From positions 1 to 64,000 of the forward strand of contig NZ_JOAJ01000005.1 of the NCBI RefSeq assembly GCF_000720425.1: a stretch of DNA of 64,000 nt, read 5' to 3'. Of the stretch, positions 1-7,384 are shown one piece after another. Position 1 is the stretch's first letter. Each line of letters begins with the position of its first letter. This DNA is from Nocardia rhamnosiphila NBRC 108938 (GTDB lineage: Bacteria > Actinomycetota > Actinomycetes > Mycobacteriales > Mycobacteriaceae). Made by a program: the position numbers and the translations under genes. The notes below the pieces were generated by a model. That model had not been told where the DNA came from. It did not search any database and was given only the letters and a program-made list of their open reading frames with translations.

Positions 1-477
1 TCGCGCCGGGGTCGGTCACCGATGCCAGGCTCGCGATGTACGGGTGGCGCTCCTCCGCGTCGAAGGTGTGGAACAGGCCGCAGTCCAGCACAGTGTCGAA
101 TTTTCGATCGATCCTGCCCAGTTCGAGCGCGTCGGCGGCGACGAATTCGGCGTCGATTTCCCGGTCGGCCGCCTTGGCCCGGGCGGTTTCCAAGGCTGTC
201 TCCGCCACGTCGGCGCCGAGTACCGGCAGACCCAGCGCGGCGATGTGCACGCGTTCTCCCCGGTTCCGCAGCCCGCGTCGAGTACCGATCCGGTGAAACC
301 GCCTTCGGCGGCCACGCGCACCACGGCGGGTTGCGGGCGGCCGGTATCCCATGGGGCGGGCCCATCCCGGTAGGAGGCGTCCCACGGCAGCCCGGTACTG
401 CGCTCGTGGCTGGTGGGTCGTCTGCCGCCGAGCGGATCGTGGGCGCGGTCTCCCCGCTGTCCGGGCAATGCCGTCAC
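1..477 (-). pseudogene. Class I SAM-dependent methyltransferase, frameshifted and truncated by the window edge
   Basis: The N-terminal part carries the SAM-binding motif I (LDAGCGTGEN) after the family lead-in PWDASYRDGPAPWDTG. Right after this motif the frame breaks. The neighbouring frame then continues to the window edge with HIAALGLPVLGADVAE and later FDTVLDCGLFHTF, exactly as a methyltransferase should. One missing base near position 249-250 would rejoin the halves. The C-terminus lies outside the window. The most upstream in-frame start is a GTG at 475-477, but it lies too close to a GGGAGG to be certain. Either a genuine pseudogene or a sequencing error; the substrate is unknown. Confidence 0.7.
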
Positions 478-566
478 CTCCCTGTCCGGGCCCCTTCACC
501 ACATGGTGGCACGGCCGGCGGCGAATACCGAGGATCGACCGGCACCTGTCGGACCTCTGCTGTTCA

Positions 567-1958
567 ATGCGTGGTGTGGACACTGTGGACTTCGCGCGGG
601 TCGTAGCGGAATTCGGTGCCGGCTCAGCGCTGCTCGTCGAACCGGGGACCTCGGCCGCCGCGCACGTCCCCGCACACTGGGCCCCGATCGCCGGTGCCCG
701 CGACTCCCGCGCCCGGAGCGCGGCCGCGGTGGCACTGTGGAATCTCGATATGTTCGAGCTGGTGCCCCGGTTCGGTGCGGTCTTGGCCGAATGTCTCGAC
801 GATGTGCGGGTCTGTCTGCTGCGTGGCGACTGGGTGTTGCTGTACGCGCTGCGGAAACCCTTCCAGCCGCACGAGTTCCGTATCGGCTGGGATCCGGAGA
901 CATTCGGCGCCGATGTGCCGCGCCACTGGGATGCGCTGCCGGAGCCGCTGCGGGTATTCCTCGGTATGGTCCATGCCGGGTTCACCGATCTCGACGGCGT
1001 CTCCTTCGGCCCCACCCGCCCGCGCGATATGCAGACCTATGACGAGCTCGGCCTGGCCGAATCGGTGCGGAACCGGGATACCGACGAACGAATTCCGGGC
1101 GACCGGGCGATGCTGATCGCCAAGGGCCTGGGTGATACCAACTACTTCGCCTCACCGGACCTGCCCGTTGACACGGTCGGCTGGGAGTACGGCGGCGATA
1201 TGGAACGGCCCATGGATTTCGGCCGCACCCTGGACGACCTGATGGGCTACGGTTTCCAGCTGGAACGCGACCTCTCGCCCGAACCCGCCGCGCCGGTCAC
1301 GCCGGACGAACTTCGGCGGCGGGTCGCCGCTCTGTCGACCGTGCGAGCGGCACGAGCGATCGTGTGGAACCGCGAACTCACCGAGGACACCGCTCGCGCC
1401 CGCATCCGCGAAATCGTCACCGAACTGCTCGACGCGCTCGACGGCCAGCTCGGCGCCCGGCCCCAGGACGGTCCGGACGGGGAGACGATCCTGCCGTGCG
1501 ACGACGACGCCGGAAACCTCTACCAGGTGGATCGGCTCGAAGCCCGCTATTTCCTCGATCCGCCACCACCGGACCGGCCGCAGGCCTATCTGCCGTTGAT
1601 CCTCGAGCAGCGGCGGACGCTCGGTCACGGCTCGTCGGCCACCGGGTCCGCGTTCACTGTCGCACGACGACGTACTCACCGGGGTTCTCCTGGAACTCGA
1701 CCGCTGCCGCGATGGCCGGATCATCGAGATCGGGGCTTTCCGGCGGGACGACCACCAATTTGTCGTCATCCTCGTACAGCCGGTGGACGATTGCGATACA
1801 CCTGCCCCGGGCGGCGGCCAGCGGCTTGTCCGGACCGAGATAGTAGGCGTCCAGTTCCTGACCATCCGGCGCGAGCGTCCCGGGGACGTAGCCGTAGTTC
1901 ACCGTGTAGAGGAACCCACAGCGCGGGTGCCGGCTTCCGTACGGGCGATCGAAGGTGA
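567..1958 (+). CDS. Hypothetical protein of unknown function
   Basis: I do not recognise this family. The protein begins MRGVDTVDFARVVAEFGAG and reads as normal acidic/hydrophobic globular sequence, with no signal peptide or membrane segment, up to about residue 360 (…YLPLILEQRRTLGHG). The last roughly 100 residues are Arg/Pro-rich and lie antisense to the pyrophosphatase gene, so they look like read-through rather than native sequence; a frameshift near 1630-1650 or a badly placed stop is possible. GTG codons at 576 and 585 are alternative starts. It is divergent from the methyltransferase remnant and convergent with the next gene. Confidence 0.55.
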   Translation: MRGVDTVDFARVVAEFGAGSALLVEPGTSAAAHVPAHWAPIAGARDSRARSAAAVALWNLDMFELVPRFGAVLAECLDDVRVCLLRGDWVLLYALRKPFQPHEFRIGWDPETFGADVPRHWDALPEPLRVFLGMVHAGFTDLDGVSFGPTRPRDMQTYDELGLAESVRNRDTDERIPGDRAMLIAKGLGDTNYFASPDLPVDTVGWEYGGDMERPMDFGRTLDDLMGYGFQLERDLSPEPAAPVTPDELRRRVAALSTVRAARAIVWNRELTEDTARARIREIVTELLDALDGQLGARPQDGPDGETILPCDDDAGNLYQVDRLEARYFLDPPPPDRPQAYLPLILEQRRTLGHGSSATGSAFTVARRRTHRGSPGTRPLPRWPDHRDRGFPAGRPPICRHPRTAGGRLRYTCPGRRPAACPDRDSRRPVPDHPARASRGRSRSSPCRGTHSAGAGFRTGDRR

Positions 1959-1992
1959 GGTCGACGGTGCGGCCGAGGAAGGGGCGGGCCAT
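1654..1992 (-). CDS. Small inorganic pyrophosphatase-like protein
   Basis: A 112-residue protein beginning MARPFLGRTVDLTFDRPYGS. The segment VNYGYVPGTLAPDGQELDAY matches the type I pyrophosphatase active-site region (YGxxPGT…DGxxLDxY), and DDDKLVVVP matches the family's second acidic strand. It is shorter than classical Ppa (about 160-170 aa) and belongs to the compact form common in actinobacteria, so hydrolysis of PPi is likely but another phosphoanhydride substrate is possible. It lies 38 bp downstream of the TetR gene on the same strand. Its 3' half overlaps the C-terminal extension of the opposite gene. Confidence 0.75.
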   Translation of the reverse strand: MARPFLGRTVDLTFDRPYGSRHPRCGFLYTVNYGYVPGTLAPDGQELDAYYLGPDKPLAAARGRCIAIVHRLYEDDDKLVVVPPESPDLDDPAIAAAVEFQENPGEYVVVRQ

Positions 1993-2030
1993 GGTGAGCG
2001 ATACCGAATCATGTTCCGCGCTCCGATCCG

Positions 2031-2651
2031 TCACCGGATCACGCTCCGAGTCGGGACGCCATCGCCTGGCCATCCGTCGGTGGCGATCGTCGACAGCTGA
2101 TCGAGGGTTTCGCCGATCAGCGTGGCGAAATCGGTGTCCGGATGCGCCGGTACTGCGAAAACCGCCGCGAATGCCGCACCGACCACTGCGCCGACCAATG
2201 CGCGGATCGCGGGGTCCCCGGGGTCGGCGCCGGTGCGGTCGGCGACCAGTTGGGCGATCGTGTGCCCGGTACCGACCAACTGGTCGAGCAGCATGGCCCG
2301 CAGCGGTGGCACCGATGTCATGAGCACCACCCGTTCCCGCAGCCGGCGCTGTTCGGGGGGAGGGAGGTCGGTGAAGGTCTCCTTCAGCGTCGCCCGGACG
2401 GCTTCGAATGCGCCGACGGTGGCCGGCTGCGCATGGAACCGTTCGGCGAACGATAGATCGAGTGTGTCCCAGGCCACGACATCTTCCTTGGTGGGGAAGT
2501 ACCGGAAGAAAGTTCGCTCGGCGACCTCCGCGGCCGCCGCGATCTGTTTGACCGTCGTGTTCTCGTAACCGTCGCGGGCGAACAGCCGCAGTGCCGCCTC
2601 CTGGATCGCCAGCCGGGTGCGCTCCTTCTTCAGCTCGCGTAATCCGGTCAC
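2031..2651 (-). CDS. TetR family transcriptional regulator
   Basis: 206 residues. The N-terminal HTH spans about residues 8-60 (AALRLFARDGYENTTVKQIA and AERTFFRYFPTKEDVVAW). The C-terminal ligand domain is helical and not assignable. The GTG start overlaps the stop of the amidohydrolase gene (GTGA), so the two are translationally coupled and form one operon. It most likely represses that operon through the perfect palindrome at 3653-3670. The ligand is probably an aromatic acid or related metabolite handled by the amidohydrolase, which is inference from context. Confidence 0.88.
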   Translation of the reverse strand: MTGLRELKKERTRLAIQEAALRLFARDGYENTTVKQIAAAAEVAERTFFRYFPTKEDVVAWDTLDLSFAERFHAQPATVGAFEAVRATLKETFTDLPPPEQRRLRERVVLMTSVPPLRAMLLDQLVGTGHTIAQLVADRTGADPGDPAIRALVGAVVGAAFAAVFAVPAHPDTDFATLIGETLDQLSTIATDGWPGDGVPTRSVIR

Positions 2652-3622
2652 GGAACCAGGCCCAGGAGTCGTTCGGCGTTGTGCTGCGCGATACGTTCCC
2701 GATCGGCCGGGGCGACCGGGAGCCGGTCCAGGAAGGCGCGAGCCGTGTCCATGGACCCGTAGGGGTGGTCGGTGGCGAACAGGATCCGTTCCACACCGAC
2801 CTCGAACAGCAGGTTGAGGAAGGTGGGCGTCCAGTTGAAGGCTGCGAACGTGTAGTGGAGGTTGGTGCGGAAGTACTCGCCGATCGGGCGTTCCAGCCGC
2901 ACGACCCGGGACATGACCTGTTCGAACCTGGGCAGCATGAACGACAATCCTTCGCCCATATGACCGACCACCAGTTGCAGATCGGGGAAGCGGTCGAACG
3001 CCCCGCTCAGCACGATCCGCAGCGCATGGGTCGCGGTTTCGATATGCCATCCCCAAGCGCTGGTCGCGAAGGCCTGCGCCACCTCGGCCGGGTAGTTGCC
3101 GAGATAGGACGCCTCGATCACGGCCTGCGGCGGCGGTGTCGGGTGCAGGTAGATCGGCACCCCCAGTTCGGCGGCGCGTGCCAGTATCGGCCGGAAGCAT
3201 TCGTCGTCCAGATAGCGGCCCCGGGTGTGCCCGTTGATCATCGCGCCGACGAAACCGTATTCGCGCACGACACGGTCCAGTTCGTCGGCGGCGCTCTCCG
3301 GTGCCGGAGTGGGCAGTGTGGCGAATGCGGCGAATCGATCCGGGTGTCGCCGAACCGCCGCGGCCACCTGATCATTCGCGTCCCGGGCGAGGGCCACGGC
3401 TTCGGCGGGGTCGGACTGTTCGACACCGGGGGCGGTCAACGACAACACCTGCACATCGATGCCGGCCCGGTCCATGGCAGCGATCCGCTCGTCGCCGAGA
3501 TCGGCCAGCATTTCCGGCAGATGTCCGACGCCCGCTGCCCGCGCCTGTTCGGCCGTCGTGCGTCCGGGACCCGCCAAGAACGCCGGGGTCGCGAAATGTT
3601 CCTCGAGGGCGATCGTCCGCAC
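2648..3622 (-). CDS. Amidohydrolase family protein (gamma-resorcylate decarboxylase/ACMSD-like)
   Basis: 324 residues in the amidohydrolase-2 fold. The E-x-H metal motif at the N-terminus (ALEEHFATP, residues 6-14), a His at about 160 (VPIYLHP), a His at about 221 (VVGHMGEG) and the Asp at about 285 (FATDHPYGS) match the metal and catalytic ligands of 2,6-dihydroxybenzoate decarboxylase and ACMSD-type enzymes. It probably decarboxylates or hydrolyses an aromatic or cyclic acid in the cytoplasm. The GTG start is supported by an excellent GGGAGGA ribosome site 6 nt upstream. It is the first gene of an operon with a TetR regulator, and the operator lies 31-48 bp upstream of the start. Confidence 0.85.
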   Translation of the reverse strand: MRTIALEEHFATPAFLAGPGRTTAEQARAAGVGHLPEMLADLGDERIAAMDRAGIDVQVLSLTAPGVEQSDPAEAVALARDANDQVAAAVRRHPDRFAAFATLPTPAPESAADELDRVVREYGFVGAMINGHTRGRYLDDECFRPILARAAELGVPIYLHPTPPPQAVIEASYLGNYPAEVAQAFATSAWGWHIETATHALRIVLSGAFDRFPDLQLVVGHMGEGLSFMLPRFEQVMSRVVRLERPIGEYFRTNLHYTFAAFNWTPTFLNLLFEVGVERILFATDHPYGSMDTARAFLDRLPVAPADRERIAQHNAERLLGLVP

Positions 3623-3652
3623 AGTTCCTCCCGAAACAATATTTACTTTCTT

Positions 3653-3670
3653 TTGGCAGTCTACTGCCAA
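3653..3670. promoter_or_regulatory. Perfect palindrome, probable TetR operator
   Basis: TTGGCAGT-CT-ACTGCCAA is an 8-bp perfect inverted repeat with a 2-bp centre. On the minus strand a -35-like TTGGCA lies within it and an A/T-rich -10-like TAAATA follows, ahead of the amidohydrolase start. The size and placement fit autoregulation by the operon's TetR protein. Confidence 0.65.
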
Positions 3671-3713
3671 TTTGTCGATGCCGGAGGCTTCGTGGTTCGC
3701 GGTGGGGAATGAC

Positions 3714-3744
3714 TTGTGTCTCCCCCCAGGGGAGACAGCAGTCT
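3714..3744 (+). promoter_or_regulatory. MerR-type promoter and operator with 19-bp spacer
   Basis: A 9-bp perfect inverted repeat (TGTCTCCCC / GGGGAGACA, 3717-3737) sits between a -35-like TTGTGT (3714-3719) and a -10-like CAGTCT (3739-3744). The spacer is 19 bp, the overlong spacing typical of MerR-activated promoters. Transcription would begin at about 3751-3752, exactly at the ATG of the MerR gene, giving a leaderless autoregulated mRNA. Confidence 0.7.
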
Positions 3745-3751
3745 GGTGCCC

Positions 3752-4720
3752 ATGGACGACGAGACGCTCTACACGATCGGGGCCCTGGCCGAACGGACCG
3801 GACTCTCGGTGAAAACGATCCGGTTCTACGCCGATCGGGGAATCGTCCCGCCGACCGCCCACAGCCCGGCCGGCTACCGGCTCTACGACACACACGCGCT
3901 GGCACGCCTGGAACTGGTCCGCACACTGCGCGCGCTCGATATCGACCTCGCGACAGTGCGCGCGATCCTGGCCCACGAGACCTCCCTGCGTGAGGTGGCG
4001 GCCGCGCACGCGGAAGCCCTGGACGTGCAGATACGCAGTCTGAGGCTCCGGCGTGCGGTGTTACGAGCGGTGGCCGACCGGGATTCGAATCCGCAGGAGA
4101 TGGAACTGATGCACGAATTGGTCAACCTGTCCGCAGCCGAACGGCACCGCCTCGTCCACGATTTCGTCGACGAAACGTTCGGCACGGTCGACGCGAACCC
4201 AGCTGTCGTGGGATTGCTGCGATCGAGCATGCCGGACCTACCGGCCGAGCCCACCACCGAACAGGTCACCGCGTGGATGGACCTGGTGGCACTGGTGCGG
4301 GACGAGACCTTTCGTGCCGCGGTGCGCCGGATGGCCGAATACCAGGCGAAGGAACGAGCCGCGGGCGACGACACCGGACTGCACCATGAGCTCACGGAAG
4401 CCGTGCGCGATGAGGTGACCGGGGCGCTGGAAGCGGGTATCGACCCGGGCACGGCTGCGGCCTCCCCGATAGTCGATCGGCTGGCCGGGCGCTATGCCGA
4501 GACTTTCGGCAGGTCGGACGACAGCGTACTCCGGGGCTGGATCCTGGAAAGGCTGGAGGTGGCCGATGATCCCAGGGTCGCCCGGTACTGGCAGTTGGTG
4601 TCCGCGGTCAACGGGTGGCCGGCACCGCCGGATCTGGGACCGGTGTTCGCCTGGTTCGCTCGTGCGCTCTGCGAATCCCTGTCTCGGTATCGGACGCCGG
4701 AATCGCCGGGCACTGCCTGA
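3752..4720 (+). CDS. MerR family regulator with C-terminal TipAS-like effector domain
   Basis: 322 residues. The N-terminal winged helix (LYTIGALAERTGLSVKTIRFY, then PAGYRLYDTHALARL) is classic MerR, followed by a coiled dimerisation helix to about residue 110. The rest is a helical effector domain, resembling TipA-type drug sensing domains in length and Trp/Arg content but not clearly assigned. The ATG at 3752 is preferred because it coincides with the predicted transcription start of the MerR-type promoter just upstream; a GTG at 3746 with a GGGGAGA site is the alternative. It is divergent from the amidohydrolase operon. Confidence 0.82.
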   Translation: MDDETLYTIGALAERTGLSVKTIRFYADRGIVPPTAHSPAGYRLYDTHALARLELVRTLRALDIDLATVRAILAHETSLREVAAAHAEALDVQIRSLRLRRAVLRAVADRDSNPQEMELMHELVNLSAAERHRLVHDFVDETFGTVDANPAVVGLLRSSMPDLPAEPTTEQVTAWMDLVALVRDETFRAAVRRMAEYQAKERAAGDDTGLHHELTEAVRDEVTGALEAGIDPGTAAASPIVDRLAGRYAETFGRSDDSVLRGWILERLEVADDPRVARYWQLVSAVNGWPAPPDLGPVFAWFARALCESLSRYRTPESPGTA

Positions 4721-4869
4721 GCGCGCCCGGTGCGATGGCGGAACAGGCAGATCCCGTCGCGCCTCCCGGAACCTGCGCGACTACCGCACTAGCATCCTGG
4801 CCGTCGGTCGACGCTGTTCGCGGTCCGGGATGACGGCGCAGCGGCCATTCAGCCTCCGGAAGCAGGTTC

Positions 4870-5625
4870 ATGAAAACTGCGCTCGCCGTGCTCGCCCGAT
4901 TCGCTGTTGTATCGCTGGGCTGCGTAGCCGCGGCGCTGCCGCTCGGCGTCGCTCGTGCCGAGCCCGCGCCGGCGAATCCTGTCCTGGTCATCGGTGGTTT
5001 CGATGCCGACCGGGGCATTCTGGAGAATCTGCGGGCGGAACTCGCCGACCGTGGTTACCGGGCCTACTCCATGGTGCTGCCCGCGGCGCCCGCCGGGTCC
5101 TCGGGGACCGAGGGGATCGCGGATTCGGCGGCAGTGGTCGCCGGCGAGGTCGCCGAGATCCGGCGGACCACCGGTGCCCGGCGGGTGGATCTGGTCGGGC
5201 ACTCCATGGGCGGGCTGGCGCAGCGGCACTATGTGAAGTTCCTCGGCGGCAGCGATTCGGTGGGAACCTATCTCGACTTCGGCACCCCGAACTACGGTCA
5301 GCCGCTCGGGTTTCTCTGCGCGCCGCTCTTTCCCGGATGTCGTGACATAGCCCCGGACTCGGAGTTCCTACAGCAACTGAACACTCCGCCGGCGCTGCCG
5401 CCCGGTCTCCCGGCCTATCACCTCTACTCGGAGAACGAGGGACCCGAACGCCTGCACCTGCCGGGTGCGGTGAACGCCGGCGTCCAGCAGTTCTGTTCCG
5501 GCCGCCATGTCATACATCGCGACGAACCGCAGGACGCGGCGTTCCAGGATCTGATCGATTCGGCGCTGCGCGGCGGGCCGCTCGCCACGGACTGCCCGCG
5601 GCAGTTCTTCCTCAGTTCGCGGTAG
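4870..5625 (+). CDS. Secreted triacylglycerol lipase/esterase
   Basis: 251 residues. A Sec signal peptide covers about residues 1-30 (hydrophobic core, then VARAEPAPA). The mature protein has an alpha/beta hydrolase fold with the nucleophile elbow GHSMGG (Ser about 112) preceded by VDLVG, plus four or more cysteines suggesting disulfides in the exported enzyme. The late conserved His is probably in GRHVIHRD. It resembles actinobacterial extracellular lipases of the EstA/LipB class, which release fatty acids from acylglycerols outside the cell. It is monocistronic, between the MerR gene and a convergent DinB-type gene. Confidence 0.82.
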   Translation: MKTALAVLARFAVVSLGCVAAALPLGVARAEPAPANPVLVIGGFDADRGILENLRAELADRGYRAYSMVLPAAPAGSSGTEGIADSAAVVAGEVAEIRRTTGARRVDLVGHSMGGLAQRHYVKFLGGSDSVGTYLDFGTPNYGQPLGFLCAPLFPGCRDIAPDSEFLQQLNTPPALPPGLPAYHLYSENEGPERLHLPGAVNAGVQQFCSGRHVIHRDEPQDAAFQDLIDSALRGGPLATDCPRQFFLSSR

Positions 5626-5663
5626 TCCGTCGCGGTGGTGGATCGCTCGACCGGAACACCGGA

Positions 5664-6233
5664 TCATGCCCCGGTCCAGGCAGGGTCCCGGCCGATGAAT
5701 GCCATCAACCGGTCCTGTGGAGACGCGTCCGGGGCGACGGGGACGGCGGTACCGAATTGGCCGCTGTCGCGCAGCATCTGCTCCACCGGCTCCATATCGG
5801 CCAGGGCGGCCGCGCAACGGTCCTGGCCCAGGTCCGGTTCGCGGCCGAGGGCTTTGGCCAGATCCCAGGAATGCATCCAGATATCCGGGGTGTAGAACTC
5901 GTCGATGGCCTCCTCCACAGGCCGCTGCCCGAAGTGCGGGTTGCGCAGAACCCGCCCCGCGGGGTTGTCGAGTATCGCCTGTATATCGGCGACGTGTCGT
6001 TTCCACGCGGCTACCGGGTCCGCGGCGACGTCCAGGGGGGTGAGGTCGATATCGGCGCCGCCGAGCAGCCCCCGGGACCACTCGACCAGATGCGCGACGA
6101 TATCCAGAGCCGTCCACTCCGCGACCGGGCTCGGGCGCGACCAGTCGCCGGGGCCGGCGGATTCGACGAGTTCGGTGAACCGGGCCGCTTCGGATGCGTG
6201 CCGATCGGCCGGGCCGGTGGGTGCCGCCGCCAT
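5664..6233 (-). CDS. DinB/maleylpyruvate isomerase-like protein (TIGR03086 type)
   Basis: 189 residues of a mostly helical DinB-like four-helix bundle. The early motif SPVAEWTALDIVAHLVEWSR holds the first metal-type His of mycothiol-dependent MPI-like proteins, and DIWMHSWDLAKALG the second His pair. The actual thiol or small-molecule substrate is unknown. Its ATG overlaps the stop of the SRPBCC gene (ATGA), so it is the last gene of the arsR-SRPBCC-dinB operon, a gene order common in actinobacteria. Confidence 0.82.
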   Translation of the reverse strand: MAAAPTGPADRHASEAARFTELVESAGPGDWSRPSPVAEWTALDIVAHLVEWSRGLLGGADIDLTPLDVAADPVAAWKRHVADIQAILDNPAGRVLRNPHFGQRPVEEAIDEFYTPDIWMHSWDLAKALGREPDLGQDRCAAALADMEPVEQMLRDSGQFGTAVPVAPDASPQDRLMAFIGRDPAWTGA

Positions 6234-6709
6234 CAGGAACGCTCCGCGAGCAGTTCGTCGAGCTTGGCGTAGCCCTCTTCCACCCCGACATTCATCCCGC
6301 TGGCCAGCATGCCGTCGCGGATTTCGAAACTCTCGACCACGCTCAGGACCCGCAGCCGGGTGCGTCCGCCCGGCAGGCGTTCGAAGGTCACCTTTTCCAG
6401 TGCGACGCCGTCGGGTTCGCCCTCGTAGGTGAAGGTCCAGACGATGCGTTCGTCGGGCCGGATCTCGTGGAAGCTGCCGAAGAAGGTGGCGATTTCGACG
6501 CCGTCCCGATCGTTGGCGAAGGCCCAGGCGCCGCCGGTGCGGGCGTCCCAGGCGGTGATCCGGGTGGTGATGTCGCGCGGCCCGACCCATTGCGCGTAGA
6601 GCTCGGGGTCGACGTGGGTGCGGAAGACCTGCTCCGGGGCGGCGTCGAACTCCCGGATGATCTCGATGGTCGGGACCTTCTCGTCCGCGATGATCTCGGT
6701 GGTGGTCAT
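6233..6709 (-). CDS. SRPBCC/AHSA1 domain protein
   Basis: 158 residues. The START-like SRPBCC fold is recognised from IIREFDAAPEQVFRTHVDPE, the W-V-G-P motif and the C-terminal helix GYAKLDELLAER. These proteins bind hydrophobic ligands and are very often encoded beside an ArsR regulator. The ATG follows an AAGGACG site. Its start overlaps the arsR stop by 3 nt and its stop overlaps the next ATG. The ligand is unknown. Confidence 0.87.
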   Translation of the reverse strand: MTTTEIIADEKVPTIEIIREFDAAPEQVFRTHVDPELYAQWVGPRDITTRITAWDARTGGAWAFANDRDGVEIATFFGSFHEIRPDERIVWTFTYEGEPDGVALEKVTFERLPGGRTRLRVLSVVESFEIRDGMLASGMNVGVEEGYAKLDELLAERS

Positions 6710-7065
6710 GATGCGTCCTTCTTTCGCGGGTCGTCGGTATCGGTCATGCGGTTCAGCAGGGCGTCGAGGCGCTGATAGCGCTCCTCGGCCTTCATCCGGT
6801 AGCGCTCGATCCACTTGGTCATCAGGCCGAACACCTCCGCGTTCAGGTGAACGGGCCGGCGTTGGGCCTCCCGGCTTCTGGTGACCAGACCGGCCTCCTC
6901 CAGGACTTTCACATGCTTGGAGATCGCCTGAAGGCTCATGTCGTACGGTTCGGCCAGCTCGCCCACGGAGGCATCGGCATCGGCGAGCCGGGCGACGAGA
7001 TTGCGCCGGGTCGGGTCGGCCAGTGCCGCGAACGCTCGGTTGAGCTGTTCGGTGTCCTCGTCCAC
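6706..7065 (-). CDS. ArsR family transcriptional regulator
   Basis: 119 residues with a winged helix-turn-helix (AFAALADPTRRNLVARLADA, then MSLQAISKHVKVLEEAGLVT). There is no CxC metal motif, so it is the non-metal ArsR class usually paired with SRPBCC proteins. The GTG start has a GAGGAA site 5 nt upstream. It leads a three-gene operon with the SRPBCC and DinB genes. Two matching palindromes just upstream (7071-7094 and 7117-7140) are its probable operators. Confidence 0.88.
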   Translation of the reverse strand: MDEDTEQLNRAFAALADPTRRNLVARLADADASVGELAEPYDMSLQAISKHVKVLEEAGLVTRSREAQRRPVHLNAEVFGLMTKWIERYRMKAEERYQRLDALLNRMTDTDDPRKKDAS

Positions 7066-7070
7066 TATGG

Positions 7071-7140
7071 TTCCTCAACTACTTGGTTGAGTAAGACCAT
7101 AGCGCGTCGGGCCGGGTTATTCAACCATGTGGTTGAGGAA
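7071..7140. promoter_or_regulatory. Paired inverted palindromes, probable ArsR operators
   Basis: Two 24-bp sites, 7071-7094 with core CTCAACTACTTGGTTGAG and 7117-7140 with core TTCAACCATGTGGTTGAG, are each palindromic. They are also inverted copies of each other, about 21 of 24 positions matching. They flank the likely arsR promoter, the arrangement expected for cooperative autorepression. Confidence 0.65.
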
Positions 7141-7248
7141 GGTTCTCGCCTCGGCCCGAAGACCTCGGCGACGCCGAGTCCGGTGTGGAAGATGTTGGTT
7201 ACGCGGCAGCGCGGGCGGCGGCCTTCTCGTGCACCGGTATGCCCGACA

Positions 7249-7298
7249 CCGCGTATATACGCGGCTTGCTCACCCACACGGTGTGGGTGAGCAAGCCG
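7249..7298. repeat. Two adjacent perfect palindromes
   Basis: A 16-bp perfect palindrome CCGCGTATATACGCGG (7249-7264) overlaps the start of a second one with 18-bp perfect arms (7262-7279 and 7281-7298) around a single G. No T-tract follows on either strand, so this is not a standard intrinsic terminator. It lies in the 319-bp gap between arsR and the hydratase gene. It could be a terminator for the hydratase transcript, a regulator site or a mobile-element relic. I see no gene in the gap. Confidence 0.7.
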
Positions 7299-7384
7299 GT
7301 CTGTCCAGGCGACCGATCCACTGCCGGATGAGAACGGTTGCTCGCCGGCCATGAACGTGTCCGGTCGGCTCCTGGGAACAGTGG

